The translations under genes were made by a program, and so were the position numbers. A model generated the notes under the pieces. That model was not told the DNA's origin. It saw nothing but the letters and a program-made list of their open reading frames with translations, and made no database searches. From Chrysomallon squamiferum (taxonomy: Eukaryota > Mollusca > Gastropoda > Neomphalida > Peltospiridae): DNA of 64,000 nucleotides. Numbering within the stretch: position 1 is the stretch's first letter; every line of letters starts with the position of its first letter. The stretch covers positions 9,848,810 to 9,912,809 of the forward strand of contig CM022678.1 in the NCBI GenBank assembly GCA_012295275.1. Direction: 5' to 3'. Of this stretch, positions 12,610 to 25,480 are shown piece after piece.

Positions 12610-12865
12610 CCGTTTCATTCCAGTACATCCAAGAGAACCGCGATGACGTAGGATTTCATTTCAGTAAATCCAAGAGAACTGCCATGAGTAGGATTTCATT
12701 CCAGTACATCCAAGAGAACTGTCATGAGTAGGATTTCATTCCAGTACATCCAAGAGAACTGCCATGAGTAGGATTTCATTCCAGTACATCCAAGATAACT
12801 GTCATGAGTAGGATTTCATTCCAGTACATCCAAGAGAACTGTCATGAGTAGGATTTCATTCCGCT
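12610..12865. repeat. 40-bp minisatellite
   Basis: The unit GTAGGATTTCATTCCAGTAC followed by ATCCAAGAGAACTGTCATGA repeats every 40 bp (for example starts at 12688, 12728, 12768) for about six to seven copies. Copies differ by a few substitutions (GTCATGA or GCCATGA); the first copies are the most divergent. Confidence 0.95.
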
Positions 12866-12959
12866 CCTAGGACGTCAGATGAAATTGAGAGATCTGCTCA
12901 CAACGCTGCACGCGCTGTATTCCTCACCACACGACTCAGTCGTTTTTATTTCCCAGTAC

Positions 12960-13310
12960 ACTCAGAGTATTTGTCGTCTGTAGCCTAAACTAGGATTGGC
13001 TTCAGAAAATACTGAAAACAGTGATGTACAAAAGGTGGCAAGTCGTGCTTCAGCCCTTCCGATGATGCCGCTGGACAAAGTTGAGGATGTTTTGACACAG
13101 TTGCCGACAGTCCCCAGAATGAAAAGGTAACATTGCTGATGGACTACGTCACTAACACCTGGATGAAAGGGACCTGAACTCCAGAAATGTAGAAACACTT
13201 TGGCAATGACTGTCACCGAACAAATAACCACTTGGAAGGATGGCGCCATGAAATCAATCAACTCGCACAGAAGAGTCATCCGACCACATCGAGAACTTTA
13301 AAATAAATCA
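12960..13310 (+). pseudogene. MULE-type transposase, decayed C-terminal part
   Basis: Read on the plus strand through several frames, the segment gives VASRASALPMMPLDKVEDVL, then DYVTNTWM, then RTNNHLEGWRHEINQLAQKS followed by HP. The order of an acidic/aromatic DY...TW block and RTNN-x-EGWH-x3-N-x7-HP is typical of the C-terminal part of MULE/FLYWCH-linked transposases common in invertebrates (family knowledge). Frame changes and stops separate the blocks, so no product is expected. The part that would follow HP is missing here but a matching piece occurs at 43161-43385. A long minus-strand open frame over this region is a shadow. Confidence 0.6.
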
Positions 13311-13319
13311 CCTTCGTTT

Positions 13320-13890
13320 GCTTTTCTTTTTCATTTTTTCATCATTTCTTTCTTTCTTTATTTATTTATTTACTAATTTGTTTCTTTATTTGTTTATTTA
13401 TTCTGTGTTTTGTTGTTCTCTCATGATTGTACTTCTCTTTGAATATTTAATTTCAGGTACATTTTGTAACAATTGTAGTCTCCGTTATTGTCATTATTGT
13501 ACGTTTTGCGTTCAAAATGAATCGTGGAACTGAATTATGGAGACAATTAATGTATTACTGAAATTTGAATAAAAATGTTATGCTATTTTTATAGTGAATA
13601 GTTTGTTGTATTAACATATACAAATTAACATACAGAAAGATAGACACACAGACATACGACGTAAGGATAGATTTACACCAGAGCGTTAAAACTTAGGTAT
13701 ATTGTTGTATATCATTTTAAAATTTTAATTTGTTTTATTTATTTGTAATACCAACAACATATCCACTGAAACGAACTCTTACTGCTAACAAGTGCATTGT
13801 GGTACAGAAAGTAGTTCATTGTTACCTTTTGACTCACACACTGTCAACCAGGTAAGAGGGAATTTAATGAGTACAGGGACGTAGATAGAT
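13320..13890. other. Non-coding AT-rich stretch
   Basis: T-rich DNA with (TTTA)n and CTTT tracts. No coding evidence. Confidence 0.6.
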
Positions 13891-13899
13891 CCTAATTAG

Positions 13900-14790
13900 T
13901 ATACAAGTTTTTCTACGTCCCAAAGATACAGTGACAGATAGATTAACAAGAAATCCCGCGACGTAGAATTCATTTTAGCACCATTTATACAAGCTTTTCT
14001 ACATCCCAAAGATACAGTGACAGATAGATTAACAAGAAATCCCGCGACGTAGAATTCATTTTAGCACCATTTATACAAGCTTTTCTACATCCCAAAGATA
14101 CAGTGACAAATATATTAACAAGAAATCCAGCGACGTAGAATTCATTTTAGCACCATTTATACAAGTTTTTCTACGTCCCAAAGATACAGTGACAGATAGA
14201 TTAACAAGAAATCCCGCGACACAGAATTCATTTTAGCACCATTTATACAAGTTTTTCTACGTCCCAAAGATACAGTGACAGATAGATTAACAAGAAATCC
14301 CGCGACACAGAATTCATTTTAGCACCATTTATACAAGCTTTTCTACATCCCAAAGATACAGTGACAGATAGATTAACAAGAAATCCCGCGACACAGAATT
14401 CATTTTAGCACCATTTATACAAGTTTTTCTACGTCCCAAAGATACAGTGACAGATAGATTAACAAGAAATCCCGCGACACAGAATTCATTTTAGCACCAT
14501 TTATACAAGCTTTTCTACATCCCAAAGATACAGTGACAAATATATTAACAAGAAATCCCGCGACGTAGAATTCATTTTAGCACCATTTATACAAGCTTTT
14601 CTACATCCCAAAGATACAGCGTCATATATATTAACAAGAAATCCCGCGACGTAGAACTCATTTTAGCACCATTTATACAAGGTTTTCTACGTGTCAAAGA
14701 TACAGTGACAGATAGATTAACAACAAATCCCGCGACGTAGAACTCATTTTAGCACCATCTACACAAGTTTTTCTACATCCAGGGCCATAC
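13900..14790. repeat. 86-bp tandem repeat, about 10 copies
   Basis: A unit starting TACAAGCTTTTCTACATCCC and containing AAATCCCGCGACGTAGAATT repeats at 86 bp (for example 13988, 14074). Variants alternate: CTTTTCTACATC against TTTTTCTACGTC, and GACGTAGAATT against GACACAGAATT. This suggests homogenisation by unequal exchange of multi-unit blocks. Edge copies (about 14600-14790) are more diverged. The unit carries the short palindrome-like pair CTACGTC and GACGTAG. Confidence 0.95.
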
Positions 14791-15269
14791 GATGACAAAT
14801 ATATTAAGGTGGTATTTAATTGAGTTCTCTACAAATGACGTTACTTTTAATGTTACTAGCTGTTTTTATGAATACAGTGTGACTGATATGTAATAACGAA
14901 TATTTTGTACAGAATACTATTACAGGGATGATTTTTACACGGCATAATGGAAAAAGAGTTTTGTAGTTTACATGATGTTTTAGATATTTTGATATTTAGG
15001 ATTTCTTCGATAATATAGTTACGCAGATCTAAAACGCTGTAAATTACAATAAAAGGTGAAGCAGTAATATTAACCGAATATTTTAAACAATTCAGCTGTT
15101 TCCAGACTAACGTCTTATTAACATAACTAGATTACAGACGAGGTTCCTAGAATAAAAGTGAAAAACATGCTGGATTACATTGATATAAATAAGAAATTAT
15201 ACTGATAATTATAGTTTATGTCGATAACGTTTATTTTATTCGGACACTGAAATTATAATTACTCCTCAT

Positions 15270-15930
15270 CCTTTCACCACCTATTAAAACATATTATTGT
15301 AATTTCTATTAATGTCGCCGTCGTTGCCGTCGAACTGGCGTTGTTCCTAACGTTACTGGTGTACTCCTCATCATTCGTTTTCGTTTTTTATTCGCTGTTA
15401 TTCTTATTTTCTGGCCGAGCCCATCATATATTAAAATATATTATTATTATCTCCATTAATGTCGCTGTCATTACCGTCGCAACGGCGTTGTTCCCCATGT
15501 TCTAGGTGTACTTATCCTTTTTCTTTTGCTTTTTATTAACTATTATTCATGTGTTTTTAGTGTAAAATCCTATGTTAAAAAGTATTATTACTATTCTATT
15601 AAATATAACTATCGTTGCTAGCTTTCAACGAGTATTTCTCATTATTCTTTACGGCTTTTTTTTTATTAATTCTTCGTCATACTTTCTGAGCGGGCGCATC
15701 ATCTACTAAAATATATTATTTTAATTTCTATTAATGTCGCCGTCATTACCGACGTAACAACGTTGTTATCAATGTTTTCGGTGTATTCTCCTTATTCTTT
15801 TGCTTTTTAATAAGTATTATCCATACTTTCTTGATGTCCGCATTACTATTTGTGTTAATATCGCCATATTTGCCGTCGTAACGGCGTTGTTCCTGGCTTT
15901 GTTGGAGTACTTCTAATAATGGAAACAAAA
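15270..15930. repeat. Dispersed satellite, about four to five diverged monomers
   Basis: Monomers of about 130-160 bp each contain ATTAATGTCGCCGTCGTTGC, CGTTGTTCCTAACGTT, a GTGTACTTCTCATTATTC-like phrase and ATATTAAAATATATTATTAT. Order is kept but length varies. The same family occurs near 12050, 23000 and 24300, spanning 12 kb, so it is interspersed as well as tandem. Confidence 0.85.
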
Positions 15931-16104
15931 CTGACTCTTTATAAACTTAATGAAGTTAACATATGGTAGTATTGAAATATTTTGCTCTACATCATTTTAT
16001 AGAATTAGCCGAATTCATCGAAAAGTTGTAAATCAAATTTCTCTTGATATTGCATATGCATTAATGGTCTAAGGGAAATAACCTATTTAACCTGTTTGTA
16101 AAAT

Positions 16105-16226
<122 letters not shown>

Positions 16227-16229
16227 TTA

Positions 16230-16560
16230 CTTATCTTTATGAAAATAAAATGACGGTTTAGCATATAAAAGACATTTCTTTTGAAGGTGACCAATATGTT
16301 TACACTACTGACTGATACTCAGTTTTTTTTTTTTATAGGTCTATACTTTTGATTAAATAATATTTTTATTAAACCCTGTTATAATCAGAGAGAGACGATA
16401 TTTAATTATAATAATTTCATTTCTTACACCTACAAACAATTTTATAAAGAGAGAGAACAATACTTCCTAATCGATTATTCTATTAAAATGTTTTTATTGT
16501 ATCTAGAGGAAAGAAGTTCTAGACATGATTCTGATGTTTAGTTAGTTTTCTTCAAATCAC
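16230..16560. repeat. Direct duplicate of 21870-22170
   Basis: Shared phrases in order: TTTACTTATCTTTATGA, ATAAAAGACA, GTTGACCA/GGTGACCA, GATTATTCTATTAAAAT against GTTATTCTATTAAATTT, and GAAAGAA...TTCT. The two are clearly homologous but eroded by indels. No reading frame is shared. Confidence 0.6.
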
Positions 16561-17618
16561 ATGGTAACTGTATGGAGAGTATCAGAGATCCTGGGGTATC
16601 TCTAATATTATGCAAACAAAAGTATCAGTCTGTAGTGCAAATTATTGGTCAGCTTCAAACGAAGCGTCTTTTAAATCATATTTCTAAGTGAGCAGCTGCT
16701 GACTGTGTTTCCTTCAGTCTTTTGTCTAAAATATTTAATAATTAATTATTTTACTAATGTTTGCTGTTACAGTTTCTTTAATGTAGTAATATAGCATATA
16801 GAAAAATATTGATTGTCTTATTCTTACCAAATTTACAGATTTAATTAATATTTGAGAAACAAAACGAAAGTTGACAAATTTAACAATTACTTTATTTTGT
16901 AACATGATTACATTATTTAGCATTAATGTACTATTAATGGAATGACATACGCCCTTTGTGACAGAATCACAAATGACCTTTCTCTCTCAAGATGTTTGTT
17001 TTTCTGGAAAGAAGAAAATGAGAAACATTTCTCTACCATATATCTACCTTATCTAACATAGTTCTTGAATAAAAGGCAGTCTACAAAAAACAAGACATTT
17101 TTGATATTTAAAAATGTTCACCTCTTGAAACCTAATAAACCAGAATCTTTCCATTCTGAAAACTGGATTTTCTTTCTAACCTATTAGTCTTTCTTAACAT
17201 AAAAAATGCAATAATATAAAATTAATATTTACTTTGATATAACTTTTCTCTCTCGTAAGATATCTGCTTTGCTTTTGTATAAGCAAATATTTCTTATTTA
17301 AAATTTCATTTATCATCAATAATAGACGTGGATTAAAAGGTGTTTGTAAAGTGTCATGCGAGGTCACGATTACGTCATTACTTTTACATACTATACCATG
17401 TTAAACAAGTTTCTGAGGTGAAGATAATGTTAATTCCTTTTCAAAATAAATAAATAGAAAAAAAAAAGAAGAAACAATTCAGGAAAAGGGGACGATTTTG
17501 AAATGAATATAAAATATAATATTATTTCCGTTCATTCTACATTTTTGCCTTATAAACTGCGCTGCTGGATAAGCTTAATGTTTCTTTTCTCTTTTTTTAA
17601 TCGTTTATTATAAATTAT

Positions 17619-17666
<48 letters not shown>

Positions 17667-17960
17667 TTTTCTAATATGTGGCAAAGTTTATACGAATAAA
17701 AATATGACTGATTAAAAAATAACGTGTTATTTTCTTTATCTGCTCGGCGTTACGCAATGTTAATCAGTGAGATGTTGACAGTTTACATTTTATATAGACT
17801 AATTATCAGTATAATTAGAGAGATGTAACATATTAACCTCACCACTTCCTGTAAAACACCTTTTCTTTTAAAATCTCTAAATAAGAGAATTTTACTCTCA
17901 TAGCATCTCTGTAGTTCTAGATATTATGCTTGTAATTATCACATTAAAAAGTAACAGAAA
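16560..17960. other. Non-coding AT-rich stretch
   Basis: No exon or element recognised. A (TA)n tract lies at about 17621-17666. Confidence 0.55.
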
Positions 17961-17968
17961 ACCACATT

Positions 17969-17969
<1 letters not shown>

Positions 17970-18064
<95 letters not shown>
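17970..18064. repeat. (CT)n plus (GT)n compound microsatellite
   Basis: About 49 bp of (CT)n directly followed by about 44 bp of (GT)n. Confidence 0.95.
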
Positions 18065-18065
<1 letters not shown>

Positions 18066-18179
18066 ACAGGATGTTTTCAAATTAAGGTTTTTAAATACAG
18101 TAACCAATATGTTACCGGTTAATCATTTAATTCATATTTAATTTGGATCAGAGTAGATAATTTGAGACTGCTCGACAGA

Positions 18180-19700
18180 ATTTACGTTTTTATTTAATAC
18201 CAGCTGTGCAGCTTATACGAATAAATTCAGTGAAAATTACGTTCTATCTTAGTAACAGCACCACTTTTAACATCGATATTTTATTAAGTTTACCTCTGTT
18301 TTGCATCATAACAATTATTGATAGTATATATAATTTCAGTATATTTTGGATACAGACAGAGGAATATTATCGGCTTTTACAGAAAAATTTGGATACTTTT
18401 AATAACAGTAAATATATTCGTTCAATTTCAAATTAACTTTGAAAACTGCGATCGTCATAAATCTACCTGAACATCATTTATTATCAAATTATAGACAAAA
18501 TGAATTGATTCTTATAAAGTAAAATCTCAGTTTTCAGCATCACACAAAGCTTTTTAGTGTAATCTGTTCTGTTGTTGATCAAATATCACATTAATCTGGA
18601 TCTGACCTTTTCATTTTATAACGGCATTCAGCAATCGATTTGTAAATTCAGAAATAAATAACTGTTAATACTGAACACGTGAGAAGGTACACTTTACTTG
18701 AATCATAAAATTTGATTTTCTGTAGCTAACGACATTAAAATTAAAATTCACAGGGACAAGCGAAATTTTCTATTTGAAAAAAAGGCGACGTAATTCAAGT
18801 TAATACATAAAACCAGCGACGTTTATATTATAAATTAATACTGAGTGAAAATAACGTGATGTTTTATTATGTTTACCACTGTTTTGTATCATACACAATG
18901 CTGATACTTTCACCCATATTTTATTCTACTAAGAGAAATCTTATATAGTTAATATAATTTTAAAGTTACATCATAGAAAGCATACATGGCCTCCTGAACT
19001 AGTGTTTTATGAGATATGAGGATGTTTTTAGTTAGCTAAACGGAATTGATTCATCCTGTTAAAACATAGCAATGTCTTTACTATTATGCAAATCTTAATG
19101 TTTCTTAATGATTATTTCAGGCATATATTATTTATACTATATCATTCTATTTTTGGTTGAATCTCAGTTTATTCATATAAAACTGAAATCTAATTTGTTT
19201 ATAGAACGTAAACTCTGTCCAGCGACACAAATTATGTCTAGAAAACGACACCGTACGTCAAAGTTTCGCGTTTTAGTAAATACTCAAATACGATTTTTAT
19301 CATGACTTGACACCGATTTTTGGAAGAACAAAACTGGACAGCAGAATTTTTACTGAAACACGTGTTATCCAGTCAGTCAGCGAGATGAACCATTTATATT
19401 ATAAGATTATACAATTAGATAAGTTCTGTACATATTCGGCGCTGTTACAGATTAATTCTTAATCAACTGTTGGGAGACTGTACAAGGATTCTATTATCCA
19501 CTGTTAAAATAAAATTCATAATTAGACTATTAATGTTCAACTAGGAATAATCTGGAGAGAAATAAGACGTAGCGTTAAAATTGAAAACGTGAGAAGGATG
19601 GTGAAAACTGAGTTACATTTACTTGAACAAAAGCATTTTTTACAGGGACAAGCTAAGTTTTCTATGAGATAACACGCAAATTAATTAACTTAATTAACCA
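18180..19700. repeat. Diverged tandem duplication of a non-coding segment
   Basis: Phrases at 18660-18790 (ACGTGAGAAGG, TTTACTTGAA, CAGGGACAAGCGAAATTTTC) recur in order at 19585-19680. Phrases at 18220-18320 recur near 18830-18930. Three to four eroded copies of a segment of several hundred bp appear to be present. Nothing coding is supported. Confidence 0.5.
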
Positions 19701-20800
19701 AATATTTTCAGCATATACAGACCCTGTCCTAGTGAGATAAAATATCATCGCTGCATTATTATGAATGTTTTCTGCAGTGGTTATAACAAATTTACTGAAG
19801 TTATAATTACAGCCACACCTATACTTATCTCTACAATCTGAGAGTTAGATAGATAGGTAGATAGATAGATAGACAGACAGACAGGTAGATGGATAGAAAA
19901 AAAAGACAAAACTGAACTGAGTAATTAAAATGACCAATAAAAGAAAAGATGTTAAAAGCGATGTTAATATGATAGTATATTATAACGCATGTACAAACAT
20001 TTTTTTACACACTCTCATTTGCCTATGAAATGTAAAATGTCTATCTATCTCTATATCCATCCCTAGCTATCTTCAGTGTATCTATCCGTCTACTTCTTAA
20101 CTACACACATAAACACCATCTCACTGACATCAGCTCGTGTATATAACTATCCTCTAAGGCAAACACATAAACCAAACTCTTTCTTTTCTCTCTCTGTGTG
20201 TATGTGTGTGTCTAATCTATCTATTTATCTATTAAAACTGTTTCTTTGTCTATAATGACGACAGTAATAATATCTGACATAACAACATTAACGATAAAAA
20301 CGACAACAATAACTACAATAATACTAATTAAAACGATAAATAAAATAATAATTAATAAAGAATACTGAAACAATGGAAAAAGAAAAGAGTAAGAAAGGAA
20401 ATAAAATGATTATTTATATTTATTTTAAAGAAACAGTTACATTAAATAGAAATAAAAAAATAATATATAGGTTTAAATAAAATCACTTTAGTAAATGTAG
20501 TAAATTCAGTGTATTTGTATTCAGCAGACTTAATATGTCACTAATAATATTTCGTCTCTTCTGAGTCTTTCTCATTAATTGAAAAAAAAAAAAAAAAAAA
20601 ATTCCCTGTGAATTCCTTTTATATATATATATGAAGTTATTTACAAATTATTTTTATTTGAAATTTTTTATGTATTTGCAGATATCCAATACACCATATT
20701 TAGGATATTATTTGAAAGCTATTTAATAATAAAAGTTTAAAAAATAATAAAAGCAATGTCAGACCGTCAAAATATTTTAAATTCGACTAACAATTTCAAA
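19700..20800. other. Non-coding stretch with GATA-type repeats
   Basis: Imperfect (GATA)n/(GACA)n at about 19850-19895 and its complement type at 20040-20095 form a loose inverted pair. Poly-A at about 20581-20600. No gene seen. Confidence 0.6.
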
Positions 20801-20818
20801 TAGAATACTTATGGTAGC

Positions 20819-21007
20819 ATGGACAATCAGGAACGATTACTCGTAACGGCACAAAGTACGCCGAGCCCACGGAAACTTCCGATGGAAATCCAAGATGGCA
20901 GCTTCGAACGCCGCTCTGTGTTTACAACTTTAAAACACGTATTCCTTCATAATGCAATCAATTCTATATGGATTATTAGAGGTAATTTGGGGAAATATGT
21001 CATATAA
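20819..21007 (+). CDS. Short open frame, unidentified, possible first exon
   Basis: A 62-codon frame starting MDNQERLLVTAQS, with amino-acid composition more balanced than the repeat-derived frames around it and locally higher GC. It contains CCAAGATGGC, which matches the YY1-type motif often found near transcription starts. A possible donor GAG/GTAATT lies inside it at about 20980. No protein family is recognised. It could be a first exon, an element fragment, or chance. Confidence 0.2.
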   Translation: MDNQERLLVTAQSTPSPRKLPMEIQDGSFERRSVFTTLKHVFLHNAINSIWIIRGNLGKYVI

Positions 21008-21247
21008 CCAATGCCGCTTATATAGACAGATGTCTGTTAATGAGTAGTAATTGCTGCAAAGGTCGAAATATTTTCTTTTTATTATTATTTTGTGTGTGTG
21101 TGTGTGTGTGTTATTTTGATATCATGCCTACTTGTACTCATTTCGTACTATTTGTTTTCATTTATTTTTGTATTATTATTTTTGTATTATTATTTTTTGT
21201 TCCCAGTTATTACTACGACGTCGCCAGCCAGAAAAAAAAAGCGTACA

Positions 21248-21361
<114 letters not shown>

Positions 21362-21399
21362 TAAAGAGTTTTCACTCTCATTGGCCGATGAATATTACC

Positions 21400-22980
21400 A
21401 TAATGTGAACACTTATTCTGCTAAAACTCCATAGCGGACAGCTCTGAGTACGTTGTTGTAAAACAGCATTTGAAACCATTTTATAATTTTTTATTTTAAT
21501 ATTTATTTCAATGCATTAGAGGTGGTACAAAAAAAATAGTTATAAATGCCTCACATTTTTCATAGGCTGGTGATAACGAATTGTTTTCAATTTACAGGTG
21601 GAAACTGTCAAGTCCATGTCAGATTTTGTATTTCTTTTAAAGACTTGGTCAAAGACAGAGGTTTTCAAATCTCACTCCCTCCCTTACAGTGCAAGGCAGG
21701 TCAGTGCTGAAGATTCAGAGGAGTATTCACAATTTTAGAGATTTCAGCTTTGAGAAATATTAGTATGGTATTTGTATTATTATTGTTTCATTTTCATTTC
21801 ATGTTTGTTTTGATTACCTTTAACATATTTTGATCTAATCAATGCATTCTTGTTTAGTATTAGAAAATCTTTCATAAAGAAATATTTTCACTTATCTTTA
21901 TGAATTTAGATTATAAAAGACACTTTTTAAAGTTGACCAGAATTTTTTATTTACTATTTGTATTGATCCAGTATTTAGAGATCTAAATTTTTTATTTAAA
22001 TTATTTGTTATTTATTACAATAACACAGATGATGTTTTATAATAATTTCTTTCTAACATTACAGACAATTAAACACAATGGAAAAATACTTCTAAACAGT
22101 TATTCTATTAAATTTCATTATTGTCTCTACAGGAAAGAAATGATTCTGGAATCAGCTTCACTTGCAAGAATATGGAGAAGACTATAAAGGTTATATTATG
22201 GATTTTTCTTTCCAACACAGTTTCCAGACAGAGAAAATGTTGACACTACACATCAGTGTTGATTGATTATTCTCCAGTAGTTAACAGTGGATGATTCTTG
22301 GTTATTATGGAAGAGAACAAAAAACTTCCACTGTAGATGACAGTGCAAAAACCTCTGTGTGGTTCTACGTTTCAAATTAGTGCAGAACAAATGAAAAGAT
22401 GTGGATATTTACATACAAATGATATTTACATACAAACAACAAGCAGGTTCCAGCTTAATGTTGTTTTCATGAAGAATATTAGAAGTTATCTTGAGAGCAA
22501 CCATTTGAAGAAATGGAAAGGTGAATTACAGAGATATGAGACTGACTGTCTGATGGGAGGTTAACAGGTAAAGAGATAAACAGGAAGCTACACAGAAAGA
22601 AAGAGACAGAGATTGATAGACTGATAGACAGTTAGATAAGTAGAAGTTAACAAGTAAATTGACAGATGTAGATGAATTCAGGCAGATAGACAAACATGCC
22701 TATCTATCTATTCTGTGTTTTCTTCTTTCTGTCATGTGTGTTTGTGTGCCAGGCTGAGAGTCGAGACAGACAGATGTACACAGTAAAATACACAGGTTGT
22801 GATGTAGCTGTGTAGGCATAGTTAGATATGTAGTTAGGCAGTGTGACTTGGAGTTGGACAGATCATTGATCGCTGGTTATTAATGTCCTGCACATCCTGT
22901 CTCAAGTTATTAGTGTAGTTCTGCTTATGATGTTGCACTTACTATTATTAGTTAGTCTCATTTTCAGTGTGCGCATCTTC
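21400..22980. other. Mostly non-coding; one short unexplained open frame
   Basis: Contains the second copy of the 16230-16560 segment (21870-22170). A 75-codon plus-strand frame at 22337-22561, containing QMKRCGYLHTNDIYIQ, is followed by AACAG/GTAAAG, which could be a donor. I cannot assign it. GATA/GACA-like repeats lie at 22600-22700. Confidence 0.4.
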
Positions 22981-23528
22981 TATTGAAATAGATTATTATT
23001 ATTAACATTAATGTCGTTACTGTCTTTATTATTTTGCGCTTTTTATTAACTATTATTCTTACTTTCTTAGTGTGCACCCCATATTAAAATATGTTATGGT
23101 TATATTATTCTATTTCTATTAACGTCACCATCAATACCTTTGTATCTGCATTCTTCTTCATTTTACTGGTGTACTTCTCTTTATTCTGCTGTGCTTTGTA
23201 TTAATAGTTATTCTCACTTTCTGTGTGTACATCCTGTATTAAGAAAGATTATTCTTATTTGTATTAACGTTGTACCTGCTTTCTTCTTGATCATATTGGT
23301 GTATTCTGTTGCGCTTTCTATTAATTAGTCTCGCTTTCTGTGAGCATTTAAATATATTACTATTAATGTTGCTGACATTGCTGTCATACCTGCGTTGTTC
23401 TTAATGTTTTGGAGTACTTCTCTTTTTTATTTGTATTACTTGTGACAGGGCTAATCCTGTCTCAAGATATATTATTATTCTTTGTATTAATGCCGCCATT
23501 GTTGCTGTTGTATCTGTGATCTGCTTGA
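22980..23528. repeat. Dispersed satellite monomers (left flank of the 49-bp array)
   Basis: Phrases ATTAATGTCG, GCGCTTTTTATTAACTATTA and the GTGTACTTCTC-type phrase recur as in 15270-15930. The last monomer runs into the 49-bp array, whose unit is a sub-segment of this satellite. Confidence 0.8.
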
Positions 23529-24232
23529 TGTTACAGGTGTACTTCCACTTATTCTGTTGTATCTGTGTTCTGCTTGATGTTACAGTGTACTTCTACTTAT
23601 TCTGTTGTATCTGTGTTCTGCTTGATGTTGCAGTGTACTTCCACTTATTCTGTTGTATCTGTTCTGCTTGATGTTACAATGTACTTCTACTTATTCTGTT
23701 GTATCTGTGTTCTGCTTGATGTTACAGGTGTACTTCCACTTATTCTGTTGTATCTGTGTTCTGCTTGATGTTACAGGTGTACTTCCACTTATTCTGTTGT
23801 ATCTGTGTTCTGCTTGATGTTACAGTGTACTTCCACTTATTCTGTTGTATCTGTTCTGCTTGATGTTACAATGTACTTCTACTTATTCTGTTGTATCTGT
23901 GTTCTGCTTGATGTTACAGGTGTACTTCCACTTATTCTGTTGTATCTGTGTTCTGCTTGATGTTACAGTGTACTTCCACTTATTCTGTTGTATCTGTGTT
24001 CTGCTTGATGTTACAGGTGTACTTCCACTTATTCTGTTGTATCTGTGTTCTGCTTGATGTTACAGGTGTACTTCCACTTATTCTGTTGTATCTGTGTTCT
24101 GCTTGATGTAACAGTGTACTTCCACTTATTCTGTTGTATCTGTGTTCTGCTTGATGTTACAGTGTACTTCCACTTATTCTGTTGTATCTGTGTTCAGCTT
24201 GATGTTACAGGTGTACTTCCACTTATTCTGTT
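23529..24232. repeat. 48/49-bp tandem array, about 14 copies
   Basis: Unit TTACAGGTGTACTTCCACTT followed by ATTCTGTTGTATCTGTGTTCTGCTTGATG. Copies are 49 bp (CAGGTG) or 48 bp (CAGTG), and two are shortened at TCTGTTCTG. Divergence is only a few per cent. It arose by local amplification of one part of the roughly 150-bp satellite. The cysteine/leucine-rich open frames across it are artefacts. Confidence 0.95.
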
Positions 24233-24480
24233 GTGCTTTCTGTTAATTGTTAGTCTCACTTTCAGTGTGCACATCTTATATTAAAATATATTATTATTAT
24301 TTCAAGTAGTGTTGCTTTCTTTGCCATTGTAACAACCTTGTTTCTAATGTTATTCATATACTTCTCATTATTCTGTATCTCTTTTTATTAACTGTTATTG
24401 TTACTTTGTTAGTCTGTGCATCCTATTTCAAAGTCTGTAATACTTATTTCTGTTAACTTTGCCGTTATAATAAAAATTGT
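24233..24480. repeat. Dispersed satellite monomers (right flank)
   Basis: Resumes the roughly 150-bp satellite: GTGCTTTCTGTTAATTGTTA, TTAAAATATATTATTATTAT, TTGCCATTGTAACAACCTTG, TTATTCATATACTTCTC. The 49-bp array is thus embedded within this repeat. Confidence 0.75.
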
Positions 24481-24801
24481 AATTTTAAAAGCCTGAATGT
24501 TTTTTTTTACAATTAGTATAATACAGACTGTTGGTATTAAGTATTTAGTTAGATAGATGTGAAAATTCCTGAAAATATTCCTTACAGATTGAGTCTTTCA
24601 TACTTTTCACAATGAGACACACAGTTTATTATTACCATCATGTTAATTTCACATTTTACTGTCAGGATTTGATTTATGACATTTTGACAGTCACATATAT
24701 TATTATTATTATTGTTATTATTATTATTAATATTATTGTTATTGTTATTGTTATTGTTATTTTTCTAAAGTTTACTTTTACTTTGATTTATGGTGTTCTA
24801 G

Positions 24802-24868
24802 AGATCAGTGATCAGAAAGTGAAGGAGGCCCTATTGAGGTTAACATGTAATATCAGTTTATTCAACAA
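24802..24868 (+). other. Possible small exon, unidentified
   Basis: Acceptor GTTCTAG is followed by an open frame reading ISDQKVKEALLRLTCNISLF and donor CAAG/GTAATA. The start ISDQK...A-L resembles ISQNKLTALQTEW in the pseudo-exon at 36962-37228 (minus strand). Both could derive from one exon family. Short and weak. Confidence 0.3.
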
Positions 24869-24879
24869 GGTAATATGAA

Positions 24880-25480
24880 GTTATATTGGTTTAATTATCA
24901 AAATTAAATAAAAATTAAATAAATAATTTCTTCATAACTAATTGTTTAAAATGAAATTATAATAGTAATTTTAATCATTATTTTGATCTCAGACTTTTTA
25001 CATTATTAAACAATGTGATATGATTAATTAATCATGCTAAACATCATAAGGTTAAATCTTTGTAATAGTTTAAATTAATGATTTTGTATTTTATAATATC
25101 AGTGTCCAAAGCCTGTACCTGACATTGGATCCAAAAAAAACATTTAGTTAAATTATGTGTTATTTAGAAATCTGGAAATGTACAAATATCTCAATGTTTC
25201 TGTATATTTTGGTAAAAAGATAAAATAAAATAAAGATATTTTTATTAATAATTTAGAAATACTGATCTCTGAACTGTTGTCAGCTTGCCATCACATGATT
25301 TTACATCAAGAACAAAATAACTGTAATTTTTACTATTGCAGAATTCTCAGTATCCACACACACTTCAACATTTTACCATTAGTAAACAAATATAGCTATA
25401 TATTAATGTTTTTATTTGTTTTCAAATAATATTTACTATTTTAGGATTCTCAATGCCCACATATATTTCAACATGTCTAA
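24880..25480. other. Non-coding AT-rich stretch
   Basis: No exon or element recognised between the possible exon at 24868 and the retroelement relic. Confidence 0.5.

Noticed and set aside
12962-13279. 105-codon minus-strand protein
   Set aside because: Shadow of the plus-strand MULE-type transposase fragment, which has recognisable motifs.
13900-14790. CRISPR-like array
   Set aside because: Units are contiguous 86-bp tandem repeats with no unique spacers, in a eukaryotic genome.
19850-20095. Large GATA/TATC inverted repeat as an element terminus
   Set aside because: The arms are simple-sequence tracts of different composition and do not pair precisely.
23529-24284. Repeat protein with FCLMLQCTSTYSVVSV-like units
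   Set aside because: The 48/49-bp array shifts frame at the length variants and is derived from a non-coding satellite.
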